NCBI GenBank assembly: GCA_938035945.1
Contig: CALHOU010000135.1
Coordinates: 1-52,755, forward strand
Direction: 5' to 3'
Source of the DNA: an uncultured Granulosicoccaceae bacterium
Lineage (GTDB): Bacteria; Pseudomonadota; Gammaproteobacteria; Granulosicoccales; Granulosicoccaceae
Length of the DNA stretch: 52,755 nucleotides
Shown: positions 35,027-43,747 of the stretch, piece after piece
Position numbering within the stretch: the first letter of the stretch is position 1
How the letters are laid out: each line of letters opens with the position of its first letter
Translations under genes and position numbers: made by a program
The notes under the pieces: model-generated
The model's input: only the letters and a program-made list of their open reading frames with translations
Told to the model about the DNA's origin: nothing
The model's database searches: none

Positions 35027-35610
35027 GCACCGCTAAAATTAGAAAAATCGTGATGTTCATGGATGAGACACACCGCGAAATGGATAAAGACATCACACCT
35101 GCTACACGGCGTGCAACGGCTGTGGCGGTTATTGAAAACCCTTTCGCCTCAAAATATCAAGATGATTTAACCGAACTGATGAACATTGGCGAACAAATGG
35201 GTGAACTGCTAGGTACCCGTTGTGTAGAGATGTTAGGCATTGCGCCGGCTGATGCTCAAAGTTACGGTAAGGCTGCCATGGTCGGAGAAAACGGCGAGCT
35301 TGAGCATGCCGCTGCGATACTACATCCAAAACTTGGCAAGCCGCTGCGTGCAGCGGTTGAAAAGGGCGCAGCGCTGGTCGCATCCAGTAAAAAAATGGGT
35401 TCGCCCGGTCAGCCGCTTGATGTGCCGTTAGGGCACAAAGACGCAGCTTATGTTCGTTCGCATTTTGATGGAATGGAAGTTCGCGTAAATGATGCACCGC
35501 GTGCTAACGAAATCATGGTAGCTGTTGCTGTTACCGATTCAGGGCGTCCGCTACCCAGAGTGGGTGGACTTACGCACGATGAAGCTGAAGGTAAAGACGG
35601 TTTACGCTAA
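35023..35610 (+). CDS. AA_synth (DUF1185) family protein, copy 2
   Basis: 195 residues from the ATG at 35023, which overlaps the UPF0280 stop by 4 nt and has GGAGG 8 nt upstream. It shares with copy 1 the segments VIENPFASKYQDD, SYGKAAMVGENGELEHAAA, VASSKKMGSPGQPLDVPLG, YVRSHFDGMEVRVNDAPRA and RVGGLT, in the same order and nearly the same spacing, so the two are old paralogues. The N terminus differs (IRKIVMFMDETHREMDK), containing the better-conserved family start. The two could form a mixed trimer or do successive reactions. Confidence 0.88.
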   Translation: MSTAKIRKIVMFMDETHREMDKDITPATRRATAVAVIENPFASKYQDDLTELMNIGEQMGELLGTRCVEMLGIAPADAQSYGKAAMVGENGELEHAAAILHPKLGKPLRAAVEKGAALVASSKKMGSPGQPLDVPLGHKDAAYVRSHFDGMEVRVNDAPRANEIMVAVAVTDSGRPLPRVGGLTHDEAEGKDGLR

Positions 35611-35612
35611 AC

Positions 35613-36464
35613 ATGAAAAATGTATTAGAGCTTGAAGCTGCTTTGCAGTTTCTTGCCGATGATGATGTTCAGGTCTTATCGGGTGGCACAGACTACTACC
35701 CAGCGCTCAACGATGCTACGCCTGCGTCCTTTTTGCTCAATGTGCAGAGCCTTCCTGAACTGCGCTCCATTGAGTTAGTTGGCGATGACTGGCGAATTGG
35801 TGCCGGGGTCACCTGGTCTCAATTGATCAATATGCCCATGCCAGAATGTTTCAATGCCTTAAAGCTTGCAGCGCGTGAAGTCGGTTCAGTACAGATTCAA
35901 AATTCAGCCACTATCGTTGGCAATTTGTGTAATGCATCGCCGGCAGCCGATGGTGTTCCGGCTTTGTTGGTGTTGAATGCGCGCATTGAACTTAGCTCCG
36001 TCAATGGTGTGCGCGTTGTTGATTTATCCGAATTTATAACCGGTGTTCGATCAACTGTACTCAGAAGTCATGAGCTGGTCACCGCGATTCTCATTCCAAA
36101 CGCACTAGCAAGCGATAAAACCGAATTTGTAAAATTAGGCTCTCGTACCTATCTGGTTATATCCATTGTTATGTGCGCCGTGCGCATTCGGGTTGATGAC
36201 GCTTATAGAATTACTGATGCGGCTATTGCCGTTGGTGCTTGTTCGCCAGTTGCAAAACGCTTGACTGAGCTCGAGCAACTGCTTGTTGGTCGAACCTGCG
36301 ATGCATCCTTGGCCAATTGCGTTAGTGCAGAGCACTTATCGAACTTATCACCCATTGATGATGTTAGAGCCACCGCTGAGTATCGACTACAAGCAACACG
36401 TGTGTTGTTGCAACGCATGATCAATGGCTTCGCAGATCATGCTACAACGGATGCTTCAGCATGA
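35613..36464 (+). CDS. FAD-binding medium subunit of a molybdenum hydroxylase
   Basis: 283 residues, as usual for CoxM/XdhB-type medium subunits. VLSGGTDYYPALND is the first FAD-binding loop (consensus AGGTDL), and IQNSATIVGNLCNASPAAD is the second, highly conserved one. The C-terminal part (VGACSPVAKRLTELEQLL) is the CO-dehydrogenase flavoprotein C-terminal domain. It passes electrons from the iron-sulfur centres of the large subunit (next gene, 4-nt overlap) to an acceptor. It starts 2 nt after the second AA_synth gene. Confidence 0.92.
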   Translation: MKNVLELEAALQFLADDDVQVLSGGTDYYPALNDATPASFLLNVQSLPELRSIELVGDDWRIGAGVTWSQLINMPMPECFNALKLAAREVGSVQIQNSATIVGNLCNASPAADGVPALLVLNARIELSSVNGVRVVDLSEFITGVRSTVLRSHELVTAILIPNALASDKTEFVKLGSRTYLVISIVMCAVRIRVDDAYRITDAAIAVGACSPVAKRLTELEQLLVGRTCDASLANCVSAEHLSNLSPIDDVRATAEYRLQATRVLLQRMINGFADHATTDASA

Positions 36465-39316
36465 GTCCCGCACAATCGAAAAGCGTGGATATCGCGTTTG
36501 TTTTAAACGGTCAACGCGTGAACGTAAGTGTGCCTGCCTACACGCGTTTAACTGATGTACTCAGAGATCAATTGCAACAAAAGGATGTAAAAGTCGGTTG
36601 TAACGCCGGTGATTGTGGTGCTTGTTCCGTGTTGGTTGATGGTAAAAACGTGTGTGCGTGCCTGACAGCGGTTGAACAAGTCGGTGGTACACGTGTGGAT
36701 ACAATTAGTGGGTTAACAACCACTGATCCGAGCGCCAAAATATTAAGCAATGCGTTCTTACGCTACGGTGCGGCTCAGTGTGGCATTTGCACACCCGGAA
36801 TGTTGGTGTCTGCTATTGCTTTGTTACGCACAAATCCAAAACCAACAGAGCAAGAGGTATTGGACGCGTTGGGCGGTGTGCTTTGCCGATGCACAGGTTA
36901 TCGAAAAATTATTGATGCAGTTGTTAATGCAACTGAGTTAAACGAACAACAGAATGTCTCTGATCAAAAAGTGCCAGTCGCGGAATCTGAAGGTGTTGGT
37001 GCATCTGGTGCATGCTTTACCTCGCGCATAGATGCAAACCTTGCACAAATAGATGGTGGTGTGGGCCAACCCATTGTTCGCCTTGATGGGCTTGAAAAAG
37101 TCACAGGGCGAGATGAATTTGGTGATGATGTAGCACCGGCAGATGCGTTGGTTTGTGTCGTTATACGTTCTCCGTACCATCATGCAGGTTTTAGTTTCGG
37201 TGATCTCAAAGCTTATGTGGCTAATCATGCAGGCGTGACTTGTGTGCTTACCAGCGAAGATATTCCCGGCATTAATCGTCACGGTGTGATTCCACCGTTC
37301 CAAGACCAACCTGTCTTCGCTGAAGAAAACGCACGTTTTAAGGGTGAGGCAGTTGCTGCGATTGTGGCCCGAGCCGAGGTGCTGAACAGTGAACTTGTGG
37401 ATGCCTTTCCCATTTCGTGGACTGAGTTAAACGCGCACCTGACTACAGAGGATGCGCGTACTGATGGTGCAAGCCTTGTGCATGCACAGAAGCAAGGGAA
37501 TGTGTTGTGTCGCGGCCGCGTTAAAAAAGGTGAAGTCGATGCTGCATTGCGACAAAGTCATTGCGTCGTTGAAGGGCGCTACCAAACTGACTTTATTGAA
37601 CATGCTTATATTGAACCCGAAGCGGGCTATGCCAAAAGAGTAGGCGACAGGTTGGAAGTATTCGGATGCACGCAAACACCGCACATGAATCGAGACTCAT
37701 TGGCTGATATTTTAGGCTTGCCTGCCGATGCCATTCGTATTGCAGCCACATCCACCGGTGGTGGTTTTGGTTCAAAGCTTGACTTGTCCTATCAGCCTTA
37801 TATCGCCCTTGCCGCTTGGGTCACTAAACAACCGGTGCGAATCACTTACACGCGCCGTGAATCCATGCAATCAACCACCAAACGGCATCCATCAAAAATG
37901 CATGTCCGCATTGGCGCAAATGCGCAGGGTAAATTGACGGCGCTCGACTTTGATGGAGAATTTAATACCGGTGCCTATGCGTCTTGGGGACCAACGGTTG
38001 CCAATCGTGTGCCGGTGCACGCGTCTGGTCCGTACTACCTGCCTAACTACGAAGCCAACACGACGGCTATCTACACGCACACAGTGCCAGCTGGCGCATT
38101 TCGGGGTTTTGGCGTACCACAAGCCGCCATTGCCCAAGAGTGTTTGTTTGATCAACTCGCCGATAAGCTCGGTATTGATCGACTGAAATTTCGAATAGAC
38201 AACGCATTGGATAACAATCAAGAAACGGGCACCGGTCAAGTGTTCTCGTCATCGGTGGGTATCAAGCCTTGTTTGACTAGTTTGCAGAGCACGTGGGATT
38301 CATTATCATCAACCGTTAGTGAATTTAATCGCTATGCCCAAGCGAAACATGAACCGTTAAGGCGGGGCATAGGGATAGCATCTGGCTGGTATGGTTGTGG
38401 CAATACATCCTTACCAAATCCATCGTGCATAAAAGCCGGCATTAAAAGTGACGGCACGGTGTGTTTGCATCAAGGTGCAGTTGATATTGGACAGGGTTCC
38501 AACACGGTTATTACCCAAATGTTCGCCAGTGCCCTGGGTGTGGATATTGGCAGCATTACGCGTCTAAGCAGCGACACAGATATAACCCCGGATGCTGGAA
38601 AAACATCGGCTTCACGACAAACGTTTGTGTCGGGCAATGCGGCGCGATTGTCAGGCTTGGCTTTACGCGCGCAGATTCTGCGCTTATCCAACTGTGACTC
38701 GACCAGCGTTATAGAGTTTGAACCCAACCGAATTGTGATTACAGATGGCAATGCGCCTCAACAAAGCATAGACCTAAATGAACTCCGTGTTGATGATGAT
38801 GGGTATGTGCTCAGCGTTGCCGAATCATACGACCCTCCCACTAAAGCCTTGGATGAAAACGGGCAGGGCCAACCTTATGCTATCTATGGCTATGCGGCCC
38901 ATTTAGTCGAACTTGAAGTCGACATCGAACTCGGTAGCGTAAAGCTCATTGGTTTTCATGCAGCACACGATGTGGGCAAGGCGATTAATCCAAATTTGAT
39001 TGAAGGACAAATTCAAGGCGGTATTGCGCAAGGTATTGGTTTGGCTCTAATGGAATCGTTTATTCCTGCTCGCACGGAAAATTTGCATGACTACTTAATT
39101 CCAACCATCGGCGATGTGCCGCCCATCCAATCCATCATTGTTGAAGTACACGATGAACATGGTCCATATGGTGCGAAGGGTCTTGGCGAACATGTGTTGA
39201 TACCCACTGCGCCAGCCATACTTAACGCGATTCGGCATGCGTGCGGTGCACAGATTCATCATTTGCCGGCGACACCCGACAAAGTGCTAAGCGCGATTCA
39301 AGGTGCAAGTGCATGA
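36461..39316 (+). CDS. molybdenum hydroxylase large subunit fused to a 2x[2Fe-2S] domain
   Basis: 951 residues. Residues 1-155 are the ferredoxin-like part with cluster I cysteines C47, C52, C55 and C67 and cluster II cysteines C107, C110, C141 and C143 (QCGICTPGM, LCRCTGYRK). From about 200 comes the molybdopterin part: VTGRDEFGDDV, EPEAGYAK, TSTGGGFGSKLD, GAFRGFGVPQAA, DIGQGSNTVI, and the catalytic base E910 in AKGLGEHVLIPT. Most aerobic bacterial enzymes of this family encode these parts separately, so the fusion is notable. Family members hydroxylate N-heterocycles next to the ring nitrogen with water-derived oxygen. With the FAD subunit before it and a 6-hydroxynicotinate-reductase-like gene after it (4-nt overlap), the substrate is likely a pyridine carboxylate. 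Confidence 0.93.
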   Translation: MSPAQSKSVDIAFVLNGQRVNVSVPAYTRLTDVLRDQLQQKDVKVGCNAGDCGACSVLVDGKNVCACLTAVEQVGGTRVDTISGLTTTDPSAKILSNAFLRYGAAQCGICTPGMLVSAIALLRTNPKPTEQEVLDALGGVLCRCTGYRKIIDAVVNATELNEQQNVSDQKVPVAESEGVGASGACFTSRIDANLAQIDGGVGQPIVRLDGLEKVTGRDEFGDDVAPADALVCVVIRSPYHHAGFSFGDLKAYVANHAGVTCVLTSEDIPGINRHGVIPPFQDQPVFAEENARFKGEAVAAIVARAEVLNSELVDAFPISWTELNAHLTTEDARTDGASLVHAQKQGNVLCRGRVKKGEVDAALRQSHCVVEGRYQTDFIEHAYIEPEAGYAKRVGDRLEVFGCTQTPHMNRDSLADILGLPADAIRIAATSTGGGFGSKLDLSYQPYIALAAWVTKQPVRITYTRRESMQSTTKRHPSKMHVRIGANAQGKLTALDFDGEFNTGAYASWGPTVANRVPVHASGPYYLPNYEANTTAIYTHTVPAGAFRGFGVPQAAIAQECLFDQLADKLGIDRLKFRIDNALDNNQETGTGQVFSSSVGIKPCLTSLQSTWDSLSSTVSEFNRYAQAKHEPLRRGIGIASGWYGCGNTSLPNPSCIKAGIKSDGTVCLHQGAVDIGQGSNTVITQMFASALGVDIGSITRLSSDTDITPDAGKTSASRQTFVSGNAARLSGLALRAQILRLSNCDSTSVIEFEPNRIVITDGNAPQQSIDLNELRVDDDGYVLSVAESYDPPTKALDENGQGQPYAIYGYAAHLVELEVDIELGSVKLIGFHAAHDVGKAINPNLIEGQIQGGIAQGIGLALMESFIPARTENLHDYLIPTIGDVPPIQSIIVEVHDEHGPYGAKGLGEHVLIPTAPAILNAIRHACGAQIHHLPATPDKVLSAIQGASA

Positions 39317-40797
39317 TCAGACAAAAGGTAGATATCGAAGCCAATGGAAAAATCCGTTGCGATGCGTGTCCAGTGCTTTGCTATATCAAAGATGGACGGG
39401 CTGGCGCTTGCGATCGTTACGCAAATGAAGGCGGTGAATTAGTTCGGGTTGATGCGTTTACGGTTATTGAAAAACGCAAACAATCTGGCGGTGAAGTTGT
39501 TGCGTTTATGCCCGGCGACGAAGTGCCTAGCTGGGATGGTTCTCTGATTAATAAAAACGACACCTTTGTAACGGCCATTGGTGCAAGTACAACTTACCCA
39601 GACTACAAGCCAGCGCCGTTTATCGTTGGCCAGGAACATGACGGTGTTGATATGGTTACCGTTGTTACCGAAGGTATTTTTAGTTATTGCGGGGCAAAAA
39701 TTAAAATCGACACCGATCGGCACGTTGGGCCAGAGCGCGCATTAGTGCGTGTAGAGGGCGAACCGGTCGGGCATGTAACCACGGGCGAGTATGGTTCTCA
39801 AATGTTGTCACTCGGTGGCGTTAATCACTTAACCGGTGGAAGTAAAAAGGAGGGGCGTATAACGTGCGACTCCTTGATGAAGCTTTGTAATCGTGAACCG
39901 GTTGAGATGAGTATCGATGATGGAGTCGATTTAATCGTACAAGCCGGTAAGGCACCGATTGTTAACGGAGTTGAAGAAACCTTAATGCGTGTTGGCTGTG
40001 GTTCAGCCACTATCGGTATGTTTGCTACGCAATGGGAACCACACGTGGATGAAGTTGTTGTGGTTGATGATCACATCACTGGGGTGTTATCTGAACATCA
40101 AGCAGGCAAGTTGTTGGGGATGCAGCCAACCGGGATAAAAGTGCGAGGCCGAAAATCCACGCCGGGTAGGTACTTTCAAGTCGCCGAGCCGGGAATGGGA
40201 TGGGGTGGTACTGATATCGATGATCCGCTGACCATTCTCGATGATTTCAAGCCTAACCAAGCCAAGCCGGGATTGCGCATTTTGATGGTGTCAACAACCG
40301 GCGAACAGTATGCCTTCTATGAATTGGATGAAAACTTAAAGCCCGTTGAAGCGCCACTGCCGGATGCATTACGACCATCGGTAGAGCGTGTAGCAGAAAA
40401 CTGCGAGCCGTCATTATGCTCAGTATTGTTTATGGGTGGTGCCGGTGGTTCTTTGAGAGCAGGCGTCACGCAAAACCCTGTTGGTTTAACCCGCTCGGTT
40501 AAAAATTCGCTTACCCACGTAAGCTGCGGCGGCGCTCCAGCCTATGTCTGGCCTGGCGGCGGTATAACGGTGATGGTCGATGTGATGCAACTGCCGAGTA
40601 ATGCGTTTGGCTATGTACCCACCCCTGCGCTAGTCGCACCGATTGAATTCACAATGCGACAAACCGATTACACCGCCATGGGCGGACACATTGACAGCAT
40701 CACACCCTTGTCATCCCTGACGAGCCAAGTAGATCGTTGCGTTGAAGTCGATGCTCCAAATACATGGCCAATGGATAAGCGTCAGTTTCATTGGTAG
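39313..40797 (+). CDS. 6-hydroxynicotinate reductase-like iron-sulfur protein
   Basis: 494 residues from the ATG at 39313, overlapping the hydroxylase stop by 4 nt; the frame is open to 39241 but the family begins here. The N terminus binds an iron-sulfur centre through C16, C19, C23 and C33 (RCDACPVLC, AGACDRY). EGIFSYCGAKIKIDTD, HVTTGEYGSQMLSLGGVNHLTG, KVRGRKSTPGRYFQVAEPGMGWGGTDI and SCGGAPAYVWPGGGI are conserved in proteins annotated as 6-hydroxynicotinate reductase. In the fermentation pathway that enzyme reduces 6-hydroxynicotinate to its 1,4,5,6-tetrahydro form with ferredoxin. Finding it in a presumably respiring proteobacterium matches the set known from some rhizobia. Exact substrate unknown. 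Confidence 0.88.
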   Translation: MIRQKVDIEANGKIRCDACPVLCYIKDGRAGACDRYANEGGELVRVDAFTVIEKRKQSGGEVVAFMPGDEVPSWDGSLINKNDTFVTAIGASTTYPDYKPAPFIVGQEHDGVDMVTVVTEGIFSYCGAKIKIDTDRHVGPERALVRVEGEPVGHVTTGEYGSQMLSLGGVNHLTGGSKKEGRITCDSLMKLCNREPVEMSIDDGVDLIVQAGKAPIVNGVEETLMRVGCGSATIGMFATQWEPHVDEVVVVDDHITGVLSEHQAGKLLGMQPTGIKVRGRKSTPGRYFQVAEPGMGWGGTDIDDPLTILDDFKPNQAKPGLRILMVSTTGEQYAFYELDENLKPVEAPLPDALRPSVERVAENCEPSLCSVLFMGGAGGSLRAGVTQNPVGLTRSVKNSLTHVSCGGAPAYVWPGGGITVMVDVMQLPSNAFGYVPTPALVAPIEFTMRQTDYTAMGGHIDSITPLSSLTSQVDRCVEVDAPNTWPMDKRQFHW

Positions 40798-40840
40798 TTC
40801 CATCAACAGAATCGGTAAATTTCGATAAGGATTTACAACA

Positions 40841-43264
40841 ATGAAAGATCACACTCAAGCGGTAGTCATTGGTGGCGGTTTACTCGGGTGCAGTATCTTG
40901 TATCACCTCACCAAGTTGGGCTGGACAGATGTGATGTTGCTTGAACGTGATGAGCTCACATCTGGTTCCACCTGGCACGCTGCTGCTAATATTCATGGCT
41001 TGCACGATCACAACAATATTTCCAAGTTACAGTACTACACCATGAACTTATACAAGGAGCTGGAGAAAGAAACCGGACAAGGCTGCGGTATTTTCCAGCC
41101 CGGCTCATTGTATCTTGCCCAAACCGAAGAGCGTGAACATCAGCTGCGTTTACAAGAAGCCAAGGCGAGATACTTTGGCGTAGATTTTTATGAAGTCTCG
41201 GTTGAGGAGGCAAAGCAGCTACATCCGCTTGTTGACTACGCCGGTGTACGCTGCATCATGTTCGAACCCGATGGTGGCAACGTAGACCCATCTGGTGTGA
41301 CACAAGCATACGCTGCCGGTGCGCGAGCGCGCGGTGCCGAAATTCATCGTTTCACGCCGGTTATAGAAACCAATCAACGCAGTGACGGTGGTTGGGATGT
41401 GGTTACACCCAGTGGTACGGTTAAAGCCGATGTATTAGTTAACGCAGCTGGTCTTTGGGGCCGTGAGGTTGCTAAGCTTGCAGGGTTTGAGCTACCACTG
41501 ATGACCATGGAACATCAGTACTTTGTCACTGAAACTATTCCTGAAATTGAAGCCATGGATGCGCGATTGCCCTCTGTTGCCGATCGTGATGGTGAATATT
41601 ACTTGCGTCAGGAGGGTAATGGGTTGTTGGTTGGCGCGTATGAGCGTGACGGCCGATTCTGGGCAGTCGACGGTACACCGCTCGATTTTGGTCATGAATT
41701 GTTACCCGATGACTTAGAACGCATTGAAGACAACATGGAGCGCGCTTGCAATCGACTTCCATTATTGGGAGAAGCAGGCATTAAGCGAGTTATCAATGGT
41801 CCGATGATTTGGTCACCGGACAGTTCGGCCTTGTTTGGCCCGGTACCGGAATTGGAAAACTACTATTGCTGTAACGGTATTATTCCTGGATATAGCCAGT
41901 CAGGTGGCTTGGGTAGTCAACTGGCGCAATGGATTGTTGAGGGCGAATCTGAACTCGACATGTTCCCGTGGGATATGGCGCGCTATGGTGATTGGACGCC
42001 TAAAACTTATGTGATGGAACGGGCAATGGATTGCTATACCAATCGATTTAAAATCCATTTCCCTTACGAAGAACGCGAAGCTGGCAGACCAGTGCGCATG
42101 CGACCGGTCTATCAACGACAAAAAGAAAAAGGCGCCGTGTTTGGTTTGAACTATGGCTGGGAGCATCCACTATGGTTCGGCGGTGAAGGCACCACGCCAA
42201 CAGAAAACTACGGTTTTGATCGGCAAGACTGGTTCGAACCGGTTGGCCAAGAATGCCGTGCCTTGCGTGAAAGTGTTGGCATCATCGATGTTTCAAACTT
42301 CGGCAAATATAGAATCAAAGGCAAAGGCGCAGGCGATTGGTTGGACTTGGTCGTAGCGAACAAAGTGCCACGCGAAACCGGACGGTCCTGTTTAACACCA
42401 TTGCTGGGTGTGCGAGGTGGTATTGCCGGTGACTTTACTATCACACAGCTTGATGAAGATGATTACTGGATGGTTGGTTCGGGTATGGCCGAGCGATACC
42501 ATCAACGATTTTTTAAAGCTGTTCCCAGGCCCGGTAGTGTGAGTTTTGAATCTCATACGGTATCGCATTGCGGGTTTAATGTTGCCGGACCAAATGCACG
42601 CGAACTATTATCGCGCCTGACCAACAGCGATCTTTCTAACGATGCATGGCCGTTTATGCGCTCAAAGAAAATCCAAGTCAGTGGTATCGAGACGATCGGA
42701 CTGCGCGTGTCATTTACCGGAGACCTTGGTTGGGAATTGTATGTAGAAGAATCTCAACAGTTAGCTTTATATGATGCTTTGTTTGATGCAGGTAAGTCAT
42801 TAAACGTTGTACCGGTTGGTGGCCGTTCGTTATTGTCATTGCGGGTGGAAAAGGGCTATGGCAGTTGGGGGCGTGAATACTCTCCAGAATACTGGCCACA
42901 GGAAGTTGGCTTAGATCGTTTGATCAAATTAGATAAGCCAGAATTTTTAGGACGAGAGGCCTATCTTGCTTTAAAAGACAAGCCGCCACGTGAAAAACTA
43001 GTTGTGTTAGAGATTGATGTTGCGCATAACGCGGACGCCACCGGCGGAGAGCCCGTGTTTCTAACCGATGGTACGCCGGTTGGCCGAGTCAGTTCCGGAT
43101 CCTATGGTTTTGGTGTTGAAAAGTCTCTGGCGTTAGCGTTTATAAAAACATCTGCGTTGGATGCCCATACAGACTTTCACGTTGCCGTACTGGGTTTAAA
43201 TCACACGGCCAAGTTACTCGATGCAGCGCCGTTCGATCCTCAAGGTACGCGCTTACGCGCATAA
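40841..43264 (+). CDS. dimethylglycine/sarcosine dehydrogenase-like FAD oxidoreductase with GcvT domain
   Basis: 807 residues. The DAO-type FAD domain starts with VVIGGGLLGCSILYHL (about 8-23) and has SGSTWHAAANIHGL with H46, the position of the covalent FAD histidine in dimethylglycine dehydrogenase. EPDGGNVDPSGVTQAYAAGARARG follows. A connecting domain (about 370-430) leads to the aminomethyltransferase (GcvT) part with SNFGKYRIKGKGAGDWLD, NVAGPNARELLSRLT, FTGDLGWELYV and GSYGFGVEKSLALAFI. Such enzymes oxidise an N-methyl group and hand the one-carbon unit to tetrahydrofolate. AAGGA lies 9 nt before the ATG; the gene is 43 nt after the reductase gene. In this operon it suggests that the ring compound or its product is N-methylated. 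Confidence 0.92.
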   Translation: MKDHTQAVVIGGGLLGCSILYHLTKLGWTDVMLLERDELTSGSTWHAAANIHGLHDHNNISKLQYYTMNLYKELEKETGQGCGIFQPGSLYLAQTEEREHQLRLQEAKARYFGVDFYEVSVEEAKQLHPLVDYAGVRCIMFEPDGGNVDPSGVTQAYAAGARARGAEIHRFTPVIETNQRSDGGWDVVTPSGTVKADVLVNAAGLWGREVAKLAGFELPLMTMEHQYFVTETIPEIEAMDARLPSVADRDGEYYLRQEGNGLLVGAYERDGRFWAVDGTPLDFGHELLPDDLERIEDNMERACNRLPLLGEAGIKRVINGPMIWSPDSSALFGPVPELENYYCCNGIIPGYSQSGGLGSQLAQWIVEGESELDMFPWDMARYGDWTPKTYVMERAMDCYTNRFKIHFPYEEREAGRPVRMRPVYQRQKEKGAVFGLNYGWEHPLWFGGEGTTPTENYGFDRQDWFEPVGQECRALRESVGIIDVSNFGKYRIKGKGAGDWLDLVVANKVPRETGRSCLTPLLGVRGGIAGDFTITQLDEDDYWMVGSGMAERYHQRFFKAVPRPGSVSFESHTVSHCGFNVAGPNARELLSRLTNSDLSNDAWPFMRSKKIQVSGIETIGLRVSFTGDLGWELYVEESQQLALYDALFDAGKSLNVVPVGGRSLLSLRVEKGYGSWGREYSPEYWPQEVGLDRLIKLDKPEFLGREAYLALKDKPPREKLVVLEIDVAHNADATGGEPVFLTDGTPVGRVSSGSYGFGVEKSLALAFIKTSALDAHTDFHVAVLGLNHTAKLLDAAPFDPQGTRLRA

Positions 43265-43293
43265 ACGCGCTTACGCGCATAATCACGCTTACG
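43247..43293 (+). repeat. exact 18-bp tandem duplication over a stop codon
   Basis: Unit ACGCGCTTACGCGCATAA at 43247-43264 (its last three bases are the stop codon of the FAD-GcvT gene) and again, without change, at 43265-43282. A partial third copy (ACGCTTACG) lies at 43285-43293. The unit itself holds an internal GCGCTTACGCGC near-repeat. Confidence 0.9.
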
Positions 43294-43321
43294 AATCTAG
43301 GAGCAAACCAAAGCGCACAGA

Positions 43322-43735
43322 CTAATTCTGTGCGCCAAGCAAACGCGGCAGCACCATACCGCCAGCCAGTCCAGCCAGGAATACAAGCAGTGCCCATGGC
43401 TCTACCAAAAATGCAGCCAAGGCAGGACCTGGGCACAGACCAACCAAGCCCCAACCAATACCGAATAGCATGGCGCCAATAATAAGCCGTGAGTCGATTT
43501 GCGTGAGGCTTGGGAATTTGTAACGACCATCGAACCATGGTTTACCGGCTCGCCCAATCCAGCGAAATCCGATAAAAGTGACGACGACGGCACCACCCAT
43601 AACAAACGCCAATGATGCATCCCAGTCACCAAAGATATCTAAGAAACCTAATACTTTTCCTGGATTGACCATGCCAGATACGACAAGTCCAAGACCGAAG
43701 AGCAAGCCAATAAATAGCGCTGATAGTTGTTTCAT
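43322..43735 (-). CDS. YeeE/YedE-type (DUF6691) sulfur transporter half
   Basis: 137 residues with four predicted membrane helices. GLVVSGMVNPGKVLGFLDIFGDWDASLAFVMGGA is, in order, the hallmark of the DUF6691 half of split YeeE/YedE transporters; a cysteine lies in GLVGLCPGPAL, the site where the sulfur species is handled. The partner half is the next upstream gene, 12 nt away. Together they resemble PmpA/PmpB-like pairs thought to move thiosulfate or sulfane sulfur across the inner membrane. It converges with the N-heterocycle operon. Confidence 0.88.
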   Translation of the reverse strand: MKQLSALFIGLLFGLGLVVSGMVNPGKVLGFLDIFGDWDASLAFVMGGAVVVTFIGFRWIGRAGKPWFDGRYKFPSLTQIDSRLIIGAMLFGIGWGLVGLCPGPALAAFLVEPWALLVFLAGLAGGMVLPRLLGAQN

Positions 43736-43747
43736 GTTCGCATCTGC

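Noticed and set aside
36938..37309. Open frame of 123 codons antisense to the Mo hydroxylase gene
   Set aside because: Lies opposite the linker and first Mo-domain part of a clearly conserved protein; cysteine- and threonine-rich shadow without any start signal.
43140..43538. Open frame of 132 codons on the minus strand spanning the 3' end of the FAD-GcvT gene
   Set aside because: Overlaps both the FAD-GcvT gene and the DUF6691 transporter gene in another frame; tryptophan/arginine-rich and with no family match.
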